A stretch of DNA of 48,999 nt from Streptomyces otsuchiensis (GTDB lineage Bacteria > Actinomycetota > Actinomycetes > Streptomycetales > Streptomycetaceae), in assembly GCF_004305975.1 (NCBI RefSeq), contig NZ_BHZI01000006.1, forward strand, positions 1 to 48,999, in the 5' to 3' direction. The translations under genes were made by a program, and so were the position numbers. Below, one piece after another: positions 16,713 through 24,990 of the stretch. The notes beneath the pieces were generated by a model that was not told the DNA's origin, made no database searches, and worked only from the letters and a program-made list of their open reading frames with translations. Numbering within the stretch: position 1 is the stretch's first letter; each line of letters starts with the position of its first letter.

Positions 16713-17776
16713 CCACGCTCCCAGAAACTCGGGCCGGGCGGCTCGGCGAAGTCGCCCAGGGCAACCAGCTCACCGTCGTCGTTGGTTGTGATCCGCAGCT
16801 GCGGCAGGGGGTGACCGGCCGGCCCGAAGAGCACCCGGGCACCGTCCGCCAGGTCGAAGGTCGACTGGTGGCAGGGGCACAGCGCGTGGTGCGTCTGCCG
16901 CTCGTAGAGCGTGGCCGGGCAACCGATGTGGGTGCAGATCTTCGAGAAGCACAGGATGCCCTCGTGACCCCACTCGGCGGACTGCTCGTCCTTGATGTCG
17001 TCCGGTTCGAGCCGGACCAGCATCACCGCGGCCTTGGCGATCTGCGCGTGGAAGTCGTGGTCGTGCAGGTCCAGGCCCTCGGGCATCGCCTGGGTCAGCG
17101 ACCCGACGGTGATGTCCTCCGGGCGGAGCGGCAGACCGGTGTTCTCGTTGACGATCCGCTTGCCGGCGTCCCAGGCGGTGTGCCGGAGCTTGTCGCCCGG
17201 CGCGGGGCCGAGGTCGCGCAGCAGCACCACACCGGAGAGCGGCACCAGGGCCAGCGCGCCGAGCAGCGAGTTGCGCATCATCTTCCGGCGGCCGAAGCCG
17301 ATCCCGGACTCCTCGGTACCGGCCCGGAACTCGGCCAGCACCTCGGCCTTGACCTCGGGGGAGGCCGCGATCTGGTGCCGCTCGTCGGGCACCTCCTCGT
17401 CCGACATCAGCGTGCGGGACCAGTGGACCGCGCCGGCGCCGATGCAGAAGAGGGCGAGACCGAGGGTCCAGCCCAGCGCGAAGTTGAGCCCGCTCACATG
17501 GCCGAAGGGCCAGATGTAGACGATCTTGTCGATCGGGATGAGCAGGAAGGACACGATGAAGCCCACCGTGGCCAGGGAGGACAGGACGAACAGCAGCGTC
17601 ACGGTGCGCTCGGAGCGCTTCGCGGCCTTCTCGTCGATGTCCTGGATGCGCGGCTCGTGTGCCGGGAGACCCGGGTCTGCGAACGGATCGTCCGCCACGG
17701 TCACCGTGCCGTGTTCCTGCGCGGTCGGCAGGTGTTCCTCTGACACGTCTTTAGATGATCCAGTCTCGCTACTCAT
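16709..17776 (-). CDS. qcrA: Rieske iron-sulfur subunit of bcc complex
   Basis: 355-aa membrane-anchored Rieske protein carrying the [2Fe-2S] cluster that accepts electrons from menaquinol. Two helices (about residues 58-80 and 90-112) precede a third at about 170-190, which follows a twin-arginine-like GFGRRKMMRNSLLG; S. coelicolor QcrA is known to use Sec for its first helices and Tat for the last. Cluster ligands are CTHIGC and CPCHQS, each contributing Cys and His and a disulfide pair. The start at 17776 overlaps the qcrC stop in ATGA; the longer frame to 17812 is rejected for that reason. Confidence 0.96.
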   Translation of the reverse strand: MSSETGSSKDVSEEHLPTAQEHGTVTVADDPFADPGLPAHEPRIQDIDEKAAKRSERTVTLLFVLSSLATVGFIVSFLLIPIDKIVYIWPFGHVSGLNFALGWTLGLALFCIGAGAVHWSRTLMSDEEVPDERHQIAASPEVKAEVLAEFRAGTEESGIGFGRRKMMRNSLLGALALVPLSGVVLLRDLGPAPGDKLRHTAWDAGKRIVNENTGLPLRPEDITVGSLTQAMPEGLDLHDHDFHAQIAKAAVMLVRLEPDDIKDEQSAEWGHEGILCFSKICTHIGCPATLYERQTHHALCPCHQSTFDLADGARVLFGPAGHPLPQLRITTNDDGELVALGDFAEPPGPSFWERG

Positions 17777-18582
17777 GACTTCCTGGCCTTTGCCGTGTGG
17801 GCTGCGATCCACACCGCCGCGGCGATCAGTACGCCGATTCCGAACGTCCAGGCGTAGAGCCCTTCGCTGACCGGGCCGAAGCCGCCGAGGGAGAAGCCAC
17901 CCGGGTTGGGGGACTCGGAGGTGTTCACGGCGTCCAGCCAGGCGATGATGTCGCGCTTCTGCTCCGGCGTGAGCGTGGAGTCGGGGAAGCTGGGCATCGC
18001 CTGCGGGCCGGTGAGCATGGCCTGGTAGATGTGGCGCGGCTCCACGTCATGGAGGTTCGGCGCGTACTTGCCGTGGGTCAGGGCGCCGCCCTGACCGGTG
18101 AAGTTGTGGCACTGCGCACAGTTGGTGCGGAACAGTTCACCGCCCTTGGCGGAGTCGCCGTCGGCCGGGTTGTACGCGGAGGACTCCGGAATGGCCGGGC
18201 CCGGGCCGAGGGAGGCGATGTAGGCCGCCAGCTGGGCGGTCTCCTCGGGGGTGTAGGCCTTGGGCTTCTTCGGAGCCTGCGGTCCCTTGGCCTGCATCGG
18301 CATGCGGCCGGTGGAGACCTGGAAGTCCACGGCGGCCGCGCCGACACCGACGAGGCTGGGCCCGTCGCTGCCTCCCTGACCGCCCATACCGTGGCAGCTG
18401 GAGCAGCCCACGGCGTAGAGCTTCTTGCCCTCTTCGATCGCCAGCGAGCTATCCGAGGCTTCGGCCTTGGCCTCGCCCGCGGGAGCGAGCGCGGTGTACA
18501 GCCCCCCTGTGGCCGCCAGCGCGAAGAGGAGGACGACAAGCGCCGCCAGCGGATGGCGCCGTCGTGCGGAGAGCTTTTTCAC
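17773..18582 (-). CDS. qcrC: diheme cytochrome c subunit of bcc complex
   Basis: 269-aa membrane-bound cytochrome with two heme-binding sites, Cys60-x2-Cys63-His64 (CSSCHG) and Cys155-x2-Cys158-His159 (CAQCHN). It replaces both cytochrome c1 and soluble cytochrome c in Actinobacteria, passing electrons directly to CuA of CtaC. An N-terminal basic segment and hydrophobic stretch (about 12-34) act as signal anchor, and a C-terminal helix (about 240-262) with a basic tail (HTAKARKS) fixes it in the membrane. The stop overlaps the qcrA start; it lies 78 bp after ctaE. Confidence 0.96.
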   Translation of the reverse strand: MKKLSARRRHPLAALVVLLFALAATGGLYTALAPAGEAKAEASDSSLAIEEGKKLYAVGCSSCHGMGGQGGSDGPSLVGVGAAAVDFQVSTGRMPMQAKGPQAPKKPKAYTPEETAQLAAYIASLGPGPAIPESSAYNPADGDSAKGGELFRTNCAQCHNFTGQGGALTHGKYAPNLHDVEPRHIYQAMLTGPQAMPSFPDSTLTPEQKRDIIAWLDAVNTSESPNPGGFSLGGFGPVSEGLYAWTFGIGVLIAAAVWIAAHTAKARKS

Positions 18583-18660
18583 GGATTACCCCGGTGTCAG
18601 GATCTTCTGCGTCAGTACGTGGATCGTGCGGGCCGGCTGCGCCGGCGGTGGTTTCTGGGC

Positions 18661-19275
18661 CTACTTGATGACGTAGATCGTGATGAACAGACCGATCCAG
18701 ACGACGTCGACGAAGTGCCAGTAGTACGACGTCACGATCGCCGCCGTGGCCTGCTCATGGGTGAAGCGCCGGGCCATGTAGGTCCGGGCGAGCACAAGCA
18801 GGAAGGCGATCAGGCCGCCCAGCACGTGCAGACCGTGGAAACCGGTGGTGAGGTAGAACGCCGAGCCGTACGGATCGGACGAGAGCGAGATGCCCTCGTG
18901 CGCGACCAGTTCGACATACTCGGCCACCTGTCCGCCGATGAAGATCGACCCCATCACGAAGGTGATCGCGAACCACATCCTGAGCCGCTTCACGTCACCG
19001 CGCTCAGCGGCGAAGACGCCGAACTGGCACGTGACCGAGGAGAGCACCAGGATCGTGGTGATGCTGAGGGCGTACGGCACGTTCAGCAGGTCCGCCTGGG
19101 CCTGCCAGTACTCGCTGCCCATCACCGATCGCAGGGTGAAGTACATCGCGAAGAGGGCCGCGAAGAACATCAGCTCAGAGCTCAGCCAGATGACTGTGCC
19201 GACGCTCGTGAGGTTCGGTCGGTTGACCGAGTGATGCGCGTGCCCGGTTTCTGCTTCTGCTGTTGCTGTCGCCAC
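18661..19275 (-). CDS. ctaE: cytochrome c oxidase subunit III
   Basis: 204-aa oxidase subunit III with five hydrophobic helices, including [18 protein letters not shown], the conserved [15 protein letters not shown] and [14 protein letters not shown]. It stabilises the oxygen-reducing subunit I. The upstream frame continues to 20034, but the usual N-terminus begins near [21 protein letters not shown]; the GTG at 19275 is chosen. There is no Shine-Dalgarno sequence; instead CATAAT ends 6 nt before the GTG, which points to a leaderless transcript. It is the first gene of ctaE-qcrCAB, apart from ctaCDF. Stop codon is TAG. Confidence 0.93.
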   Translation of the reverse strand: MATATAEAETGHAHHSVNRPNLTSVGTVIWLSSELMFFAALFAMYFTLRSVMGSEYWQAQADLLNVPYALSITTILVLSSVTCQFGVFAAERGDVKRLRMWFAITFVMGSIFIGGQVAEYVELVAHEGISLSSDPYGSAFYLTTGFHGLHVLGGLIAFLLVLARTYMARRFTHEQATAAIVTSYYWHFVDVVWIGLFITIYVIK

Positions 19276-19276
19276 G

Positions 19277-19291
19277 CCGACATTATGTCGG
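19277..19291. promoter_or_regulatory. palindrome overlapping the ctaE -10 box
   Basis: CCGACAT-T-ATGTCGG is a perfect 7+1+7 palindrome immediately before the ctaE GTG. On the minus strand it contains CATAAT at leaderless spacing, with GTGAGT 17 bp upstream as a weak -35. It is a candidate operator controlling ctaE-qcrCAB. Confidence 0.5.
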
Positions 19292-19524
19292 TCGCTTATC
19301 CCGCACTCACCCCCGGGGGTCCCGTTCGGTGTGTCCGGGCTGATGTGCGGCCCCGGCAGGCGCTTTCCGGGCCGCGTCACGGCCTCGCGCGCCCCCGGCC
19401 CCTGCCCGCCGCGAGGGCCGACGGAGTACCATCCGGCCAGTGCCGTCCGCACGGTGTCCGCGCAGCGCGGCCCGGGCGGCGCCGTCCGCGCAGGCGGGCA
19501 TGGGCAATCCATCGAGGAGGACGG

Positions 19525-19926
19525 ATGCAGCACACCGCGACGGTGCTGGTCTACAGCGACAACGTCAACACCCGCGAGCAGGTGCGGATGGCGGCGGGCC
19601 GGCGGCCGGCCGCGGACCTTCCCCCGGTCGAGTACGTGGAGTGCGCCACGCTGCCCACGCTGCTCCGTCTGCTGGAGGAGGGCGGCATCGACGCCTGCGT
19701 GCTGGACGGCGAGGCGGTGCCCGCCGGTGGCATGGGTGTCTGCCGCCAGATCAAGGACGAGATCTTCGAGTGCCCGCCGGTGCTGCTGCTGATCGGCCGC
19801 CCGCAGGACGCCTGGCTGGCGACGTGGAGCCGCGCCGAGGCCGCCGTGCCGCGCCCGCTGGACCCGGCGGAGGTCGCGTTCGGCCTGGCCGCCGTGCTGC
19901 GCGAGCGGCTGCCCGCCGCAGCGTAG
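19525..19926 (+). CDS. degenerate response-regulator receiver-domain protein
   Basis: 133-aa single-domain protein resembling a CheY-like receiver. The N-terminal strand is VLVYSDNVN with one acidic residue (Asp12); the phosphoacceptor equivalent is Asp61 in ACVLDGE. The conserved Lys before Pro at the end of strand 5 is replaced by Arg (VPRPLDP), so signalling by phosphorylation is doubtful. No output domain follows. The ATG at 19525 has GAGGAGG 5 nt upstream. It lies divergent to ctaE within the respiratory locus, which suggests but does not prove a role in its control. Family assignment is fairly good; function is unknown. Confidence 0.8.
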   Translation: MQHTATVLVYSDNVNTREQVRMAAGRRPAADLPPVEYVECATLPTLLRLLEEGGIDACVLDGEAVPAGGMGVCRQIKDEIFECPPVLLLIGRPQDAWLATWSRAEAAVPRPLDPAEVAFGLAAVLRERLPAAA

Positions 19927-19962
19927 CCCGCACGCCGGGCCCACGGGCCCGTGGAACGCCCC

Positions 19963-20003
19963 GACGCCGCCACCCCGCCCAGGAGGGCCGGGGTGGCGGC
20001 GTC
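19963..20003. terminator. bidirectional terminator
   Basis: Perfect 15-bp arms (19963-19977, 19989-20003) between the convergent receiver-like gene and the L,D-transpeptidase gene. Confidence 0.7.
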
Positions 20004-20030
20004 GCCGTCCGAGGGGCCGCCGCGGGGCGG

Positions 20031-21371
20031 TCACAGGGAGGGACGGAGGCGGCCGGAGTCGCCGCTTCCGGTGTCCGCGTCGGCGTCGCCGTGCAGGGCG
20101 CTCCCCTGCTGCCAGGCGTCCCAGTCCATGTTCCAGTCACCGAAGCCGTTGCCGAAGTACGCCATGTCGGCGCCGTAGCCGTTGACGTGTTCGACGATGT
20201 CGCCGACCTTGACGTACTCGAAGAACCAGCGGGCGTCCTCCGTGCTCAGGCCGGTGCAGCCGTGGCTGACGTTGTCGGCGCCGTGCGAGCCGGCGGACCA
20301 GGGCGCGCCGTGCACGTACTCCCCGCTCCAGGTCAGCCGCGCCGCCCAGTAGACGTCGAGGTCGTAGTACTCGGAGCTGCCGGGCGCGATGCCGATGCTG
20401 CTGCCGACCATCCGCACGTGCTGCTCCTTGCCGAGCACCACCTTCTTGCCCTCCCGGGTGCGGAACCCCTCCTTGCCGGTGGTCATCGGCATCGTGCGCA
20501 CGACCTCGCCGTTGTTCCTGACCGTCATGGTGAGGGTGCCGATGTCGGCGACCGCCTCCACGCGGTCGCCGGTGCGCAGCGTCAGCGGCTCGGACTCCCC
20601 GCCGCGCAGCCCGTCCTGGATGTGCACTCCGTCGAGTGCGGAAGTCACCCGGACGGTGGAGTTGGCGGGCCAGTACTCGGCCGGACGGAAGTGCATCGTC
20701 CTGCCGTCGGCCCAGTGCCAGCTGCCCTCGACGGCGGGTTCGGACTCGACCGTGATCAGCCTCTCCACGACGGCGCGGGCGGCGCGGTCCTCGATCTCCT
20801 CGCTCAGCTCGGCCGTGACGGGCTGGCCGACGCCGTAGGTGCCCTTCTCGGGCCCGAAGGTGATTTCCAGCGCGGTGGCGTCGGCGTCCTTGGTGGTGAA
20901 GACGTGGGTGCGGCGTCCGGGGTGGCCGGCGGCGTTCTCGGTGGCCACCTCGACCGTGTACTCGATGCCGGCGGCCAGCGGGGTGGTGCTGCTCCACGTG
21001 CCGCCGTCGGCGGTGAGCTCCCCGGTGACGGTGCGGCCGGCGGCGTCGACGGCGGTCACGTCGGTGATCCGCGACTCCTCGGACGTGGCGGTGACCTTCA
21101 GCGGCTCGGCGGGGTCCACCGCCGCCTGTTCGGCTCCCTCGGCCGGCCCGAAGGAGACCTCCGAGGCCGCGTCGTAGGGAGTGCTGGGTACGGATGACGC
21201 GGTGCCGCCGCCGCAGGCGGTCAGCCCGGCCATCAGTGGGGCGAGTATGAGGGCGCAGCCGAGCGTCATTCGACGCCGGGCGGCCCCGCGGAGCGGGCCG
21301 GCCGCAGGGGCGCGGGGGGCGTCCCTGTCGGCGTTCCCGTCGGTGATGACATTCCCGTGACTCATGGTCAT
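20031..21371 (-). CDS. lipoprotein L,D-transpeptidase (YkuD) with Ig-like domains
   Basis: 446-aa exported enzyme forming 3-3 peptidoglycan cross-links. Lipobox LTAC at residues 50-53 (lipidated Cys53) follows a hydrophobic segment; two Ig-like beta domains span about 85-270, as in LdtMt2; the YkuD domain covers about 275-395. Active site: His354 (VHGAPWS) and SHGC ending at Cys372, followed by TGLS rather than the Asn/Arg often seen after HGC. The Asp/Gly-rich tail is probably disordered. Start choice is uncertain: ATG at 21371 or 21365, neither with a strong ribosome site; the frame open to 21584 is rejected. Its place between ctaE and ctaCDF is notable. Confidence 0.9.
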   Translation of the reverse strand: MTMSHGNVITDGNADRDAPRAPAAGPLRGAARRRMTLGCALILAPLMAGLTACGGGTASSVPSTPYDAASEVSFGPAEGAEQAAVDPAEPLKVTATSEESRITDVTAVDAAGRTVTGELTADGGTWSSTTPLAAGIEYTVEVATENAAGHPGRRTHVFTTKDADATALEITFGPEKGTYGVGQPVTAELSEEIEDRAARAVVERLITVESEPAVEGSWHWADGRTMHFRPAEYWPANSTVRVTSALDGVHIQDGLRGGESEPLTLRTGDRVEAVADIGTLTMTVRNNGEVVRTMPMTTGKEGFRTREGKKVVLGKEQHVRMVGSSIGIAPGSSEYYDLDVYWAARLTWSGEYVHGAPWSAGSHGADNVSHGCTGLSTEDARWFFEYVKVGDIVEHVNGYGADMAYFGNGFGDWNMDWDAWQQGSALHGDADADTGSGDSGRLRPSL

Positions 21372-21416
21372 AAAATATGAAGAATGTCCGCCATTGGCGC
21401 GCGGAGCGCATGCAAA

Positions 21417-21455
21417 CGGGTCGGCCCCCGGACGTTTCGTCCGGGGGCCGACCCG
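21417..21455 (-). terminator. ctaCDF operon terminator
   Basis: Perfect 18-bp arms (21417-21434, 21438-21455) with a TTT loop, 38 bp past the ctaF stop. It insulates the L,D-transpeptidase gene. Confidence 0.75.
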
Positions 21456-21493
21456 TTCGGCGGTTGTGCCGCCCTGCCGCGTGGTGCTGGTCG

Positions 21494-21892
21494 CTACTGG
21501 GTCTGGTTCTCGCCCCGGTAGTACTCGAAGACCCACAGCCACAGGCCGATGGCCAGCAGCGGGGCGGTGAAGTACAGGAACCACCAGCCGAAGACCGGGC
21601 CGAGGAAGGCCGTCATACCGCCCGCGCCCAGCGCCAGCGGCGCCCAGCTGTGCGGGGAGAAGAAGCCCAGCTCACCGGCGTCGTCCGCGACGTCGGCCTC
21701 TTTGTTGTCCTGCGCCCCGGTGTCCACCCGGCGGGCGGTGAAGACCAGGTAGAACCCGATCATCACCGACAGGCCGAAGGAGAGGAAGAGGGCGGTGGTG
21801 CCGACGGGCTCCTTGGACCAGACGCCGTACACGATGGCGACGACCAGGATGAAGCCCGCCAGCCAGTTGAACATGTGGCCCTGGATCTTCAC
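21494..21892 (-). CDS. ctaF: cytochrome c oxidase subunit IV (actinobacterial type)
   Basis: 132-aa membrane protein with the layout of actinobacterial CtaF: helix 1 at about residues 8-25, helix 2 at about 31-52, a short polar loop ([19 protein letters not shown]), then [17 protein letters not shown] and two further hydrophobic segments to about residue 124. It is a small structural subunit of the aa3 oxidase. The GTG start overlaps the ctaD stop in GTGA, so expression is coupled. M. tuberculosis carries the equivalent (Rv2199c) beside ctaC (from memory). Confidence 0.93.
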   Translation of the reverse strand: MKIQGHMFNWLAGFILVVAIVYGVWSKEPVGTTALFLSFGLSVMIGFYLVFTARRVDTGAQDNKEADVADDAGELGFFSPHSWAPLALGAGGMTAFLGPVFGWWFLYFTAPLLAIGLWLWVFEYYRGENQTQ

Positions 21893-23610
21893 TTGGTGTG
21901 CTCCTCACGGGACACCGCAGCGCCCACGCCGTGGTTCTCCAGTTGGTCCCGCTCCGCCTGCTCGGGGTGGTGCAGGTCGAACGCGGGAGATTCGGAACGG
22001 ATGCGCGGCAGCGTGACGAAGTTGTGCCGCGGCGGCGGGCAGGAGGTAGCCCATTCGAGCGACCGTCCGTAGCCCCACGGGTCGTCGACCTCGACCTTCT
22101 CGCCGTACTTCCACGTCTTCCAGACGTTGTAGAAGAACGGGAGCATCGACATGCCGAGCAGGAACGACCCGACGGTGGAGATCATGTTCAGCGTGGTGAA
22201 GCCGTCGGCGTGCAGGTAGTCCGCGTACCGGCGGGGCATGCCCTCGGCGCCGAGCCAGTGCTGCACCAGGAAGGTGCCGTGGAAGCCCACGAACAGCGTC
22301 CAGAAGGTGATCTTGCCGAGCCGCTCGTCCAGCATCTTGCCGGTCCACTTCGGCCACCAGAAGTGGAAGCCGGCGAACATCGCGAAGACGACCGTGCCGA
22401 ACACCACGTAGTGGAAGTGCGCCACCACGAAGTAGCTGTCCGAGACGTGGAAGTCCAGCGGCGGCGAGGCGAGGATGACGCCGGTCAGACCACCGAAGAG
22501 GAAGGTGACCAGGAAGCCGACGGTCCACAGCATCGGCGTCTCGAAGCTCAGCGAGCCCCGCCACATGGTGCCGATCCAGTTGAAGAACTTCACGCCCGTC
22601 GGAACCGCGATCAGGAACGTCATGAACGAGAAGAACGGCAGCAGCACCGCGCCCGTCACGTACATGTGGTGCGCCCAGACCGTCACCGAGAGACCTGCGA
22701 TGGCGATGGTCGCGCCGACCAGGCCGATGTAGCCGAAGATCGGCTTGCGGCTGAAGACCGGGATGATCTCGGAGACGATGCCGAAGAACGGCAGCGCGAT
22801 GATGTACACCTCGGGGTGGCCGAAGAACCAGAACAGGTGCTGCCACAGGATCGCGCCGCCGTTGGCCGCGTCGAAGATGTGGGCGCCGAAGATCCGGTCG
22901 GCGGCGAGGCCGAAGAGGGCGGCGGCCAGCACCGGGAAGGCCAGCAGGACCAGCACACCGGTCAGCAGGACGTTCCAGGTGAAGATCGGCATCCGGAACA
23001 TCGTCATGCCGGGTGCGCGCATGCAGATGATCGTGGTGATGAAGTTGACCGCACCGAGGATCGTGCCGAAACCGCCGAGCGCCAGGCCCATCACCCACAT
23101 GTCCGCGCCCATACCGGGCGAGCGGACCGCGTCGGAGAGCGGCGAGTAGGCGAACCAGCCGAAGTTGGCCGCGCCCTGCGGCGTGAAGAACGCGCCGACG
23201 ACGATCAGACCGCCGAACAGGTACAGCCAGTAGGCCAGCATGTTCAGCCGCGGGAACGCCACGTCGGGCGCGCCGATCTGCAGCGGCATGATCCAGTTCG
23301 CGAAGCCGGCGAACAGCGGCGTCGCGAAGAGCAGCAGCATGATCGTGCCGTGCATCGTGAACAGCTGGTTGAACTGCTCGTTGCTGACGATCTGGCTGCC
23401 CGGACGGGCCAGCTCGGCCCGCATGATCAGCGCCATCGCGCCGCCGACGATGAAGAAGGCGAACGACGTGATGAGGTACATCGTGCCGATCGTCTTGTGG
23501 TCAGTGGTCGTCAGCCACTTCACCGCGATCTGGCCGGGTGACTTCTTGCGTGCGGGCGGCGCGCCGACCGGCGTCCGCCCGGACTCGGAGGGCTTCTCGA
23601 GGATCGTCAC
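21889..23610 (-). CDS. ctaD: cytochrome c oxidase subunit I
   Basis: 573-aa heme-copper oxidase core that reduces oxygen to water and pumps protons. Twelve hydrophobic helices are visible. The heme a ligand lies in [11 protein letters not shown]; the CuB region has [14 protein letters not shown] with the His-Tyr cross-link pair; AHHMYVTG supplies the two CuB histidines; [14 protein letters not shown] carries heme ligands near the end. The N-terminal tail and the C-terminal extension (about 50 residues) are typical of Actinobacteria. The GTG start overlaps the ctaC stop in GTGA. Partner subunits CtaC and CtaF flank it. Confidence 0.97.
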   Translation of the reverse strand: MTILEKPSESGRTPVGAPPARKKSPGQIAVKWLTTTDHKTIGTMYLITSFAFFIVGGAMALIMRAELARPGSQIVSNEQFNQLFTMHGTIMLLLFATPLFAGFANWIMPLQIGAPDVAFPRLNMLAYWLYLFGGLIVVGAFFTPQGAANFGWFAYSPLSDAVRSPGMGADMWVMGLALGGFGTILGAVNFITTIICMRAPGMTMFRMPIFTWNVLLTGVLVLLAFPVLAAALFGLAADRIFGAHIFDAANGGAILWQHLFWFFGHPEVYIIALPFFGIVSEIIPVFSRKPIFGYIGLVGATIAIAGLSVTVWAHHMYVTGAVLLPFFSFMTFLIAVPTGVKFFNWIGTMWRGSLSFETPMLWTVGFLVTFLFGGLTGVILASPPLDFHVSDSYFVVAHFHYVVFGTVVFAMFAGFHFWWPKWTGKMLDERLGKITFWTLFVGFHGTFLVQHWLGAEGMPRRYADYLHADGFTTLNMISTVGSFLLGMSMLPFFYNVWKTWKYGEKVEVDDPWGYGRSLEWATSCPPPRHNFVTLPRIRSESPAFDLHHPEQAERDQLENHGVGAAVSREEHTK

Positions 23611-24566
23611 GGCTGGTTCGTCTCCGCGTTCTTGGCGGCGTCGGTCTGCGCGATACCCGCCGGGATGTAGCCGGTCTGGCCCCTGTCCGCCAGATCCTGC
23701 AGGTGCTCCTGGTACTCCTCCGGCGACACCACCTTGACGTTGAACAGCATCCGGGCGTGGTCCTCACCGCAGAGCTCGGCGCACTTGCCGAGGAAGGTGC
23801 CCTGCTTGTTGGGGGTCACCTCGAAGCGGTTGGTGTGGCCCGGGATGACGTCCATCTTCATCAGGAAGGGGACAACCCAGAAGGAGTGGATGACATCACG
23901 CGAAGTGAGGATGAACTGCACGGTCTCGCCCTCGGGCAGGACCAGGGTCGGGCCGGGGTTGCCGGTGTCCGGGTTCCGGTCCGCGGGGGTGCCGACGTCG
24001 TAGACGCCGTCCGCGTTCTCGGGGACCGCGTCCATCATCCGGTCGGGGATGGCGGACAGCTCCGCGGCGTCCTGCGCGAAGGTGTCCCCCTCGCCCACCG
24101 GCTCCAGGTAGTTGAAGCCCCAGCTCCACTGGAAGCCCACCACGTTGATCACGTGGTCCGGCTGCTCGGAGGTCTTCAGCAGTTCCGTCTGGTCGCGCGC
24201 GGTGAAGTAGAACAGCACCGAGACGATGATGAGCGGAGCCAGCGTGTACAGCGCCTCGATGGGCAGGTTGTACCGCGTCTGCGGCGGGACTTCCACCTTG
24301 GTCCGGGACCGGCGGTGGGAGAACACACTCCACGCGATCAGACCCCAGACGATTACGCCCGTGATGAGCGCGGCCGCCCACGATCCCTGCCACAGCGACA
24401 GGATGCGGGGCGCCTCCTCCGTCGCCGGACTGGGCATACCGAGGCGAGGGAAATCCTCGGATGTGCAACCGGTCGCGGTTGCGAGGACCAGGCCCGCGAT
24501 GAGCGCCTGCGGCAGAATCCGCCGCATCGGACGCCGCGACGAGCGGTCGGAGCCGTTGGGACTCAC
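23607..24566 (-). CDS. ctaC: cytochrome c oxidase subunit II
   Basis: 319-aa subunit that receives electrons from QcrC through its CuA centre. It has a lipoprotein-type signal (LVLATATGC, Cys34), two membrane helices (about residues 58-78 and 100-120), and an external cupredoxin domain. CuA ligands are Cys262, Cys266, His270 and Met273 in [12 protein letters not shown], with the upstream His in DVIHSFWVV. The frame is open to 24674, but the GTG at 24566 has GGGAAGG upstream and gives the family N-terminus. First gene of ctaC-ctaD-ctaF. Confidence 0.96.
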   Translation of the reverse strand: MSPNGSDRSSRRPMRRILPQALIAGLVLATATGCTSEDFPRLGMPSPATEEAPRILSLWQGSWAAALITGVIVWGLIAWSVFSHRRSRTKVEVPPQTRYNLPIEALYTLAPLIIVSVLFYFTARDQTELLKTSEQPDHVINVVGFQWSWGFNYLEPVGEGDTFAQDAAELSAIPDRMMDAVPENADGVYDVGTPADRNPDTGNPGPTLVLPEGETVQFILTSRDVIHSFWVVPFLMKMDVIPGHTNRFEVTPNKQGTFLGKCAELCGEDHARMLFNVKVVSPEEYQEHLQDLADRGQTGYIPAGIAQTDAAKNAETNQP

Positions 24567-24990
24567 GTAGCGCCTTCCCGAGAGTCTCGCCCGTGCGTCC
24601 GGTTCACCGCCATCGCTCGGCGACGGGGGCGCTTGACCTGGCACGGGCAGGGTTTGGATATTTACGCGGACCAAACCCTACTGGACACCCCATGGCGTTG
24701 CGCGGGGAGGGTGCCCAACGCGCCGTGGCGCCGCACCAGGGGATGTACCGGGCGCCACGGACGGGGCCCGCGGGACGCCGACCGGCGGGCCCGCGCCCCG
24801 ATCGCGCACGTCCGCGGCGCACCCGGCGGGCCGTCACGCCCGGGTCCAGGACGCCTCACACCGGCCGGGCCCCGTCCGGCGGCGGACGCGGCGCGGACCG
24901 CCGCGGCTCCACACCTCTCGGGCATCCCGGGCGTGCCGGGCGTGCCGCGCCCGGCGCGGGCCACCCGGGCGCCGGGCGTAGCCTGCGGAC
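24567..24990. promoter_or_regulatory. divergent region between ctaC and cysteine desulfurase
   Basis: 424 bp without a gene. It holds a perfect inverted repeat at 24649-24679 in a locally A/T-rich patch (24650-24685) 83 bp upstream of ctaC, and at the other end a TAGCCT -10 box (24979-24984) exactly 6 nt before the desulfurase GTG. Between them is very GC-rich sequence with short GGGCGTGCC repeats near 24925-24945 and no credible ORF. Confidence 0.5.
24649..24679. repeat. inverted repeat in the ctaC promoter region
   Basis: AGGGTTTGG (24649-24657) and CCAAACCCT (24671-24679) are perfect 9-bp arms around a 13-nt A/T-rich spacer, giving 22-bp centre-to-centre half-site spacing. A candidate operator for ctaCDF. 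Confidence 0.55.

Noticed and set aside
14994-16814. 606-codon plus-strand open frame opposite qcrB
   Set aside because: Translation is His/Glu/Arg/Asp-rich and full of repeated charged residues, the mirror image of a membrane-protein gene; qcrB on the other strand is certain.
21898-23541. 547-codon plus-strand open frame opposite ctaD
   Set aside because: Antisense shadow of an unambiguous oxidase subunit; no domain and extreme charge.
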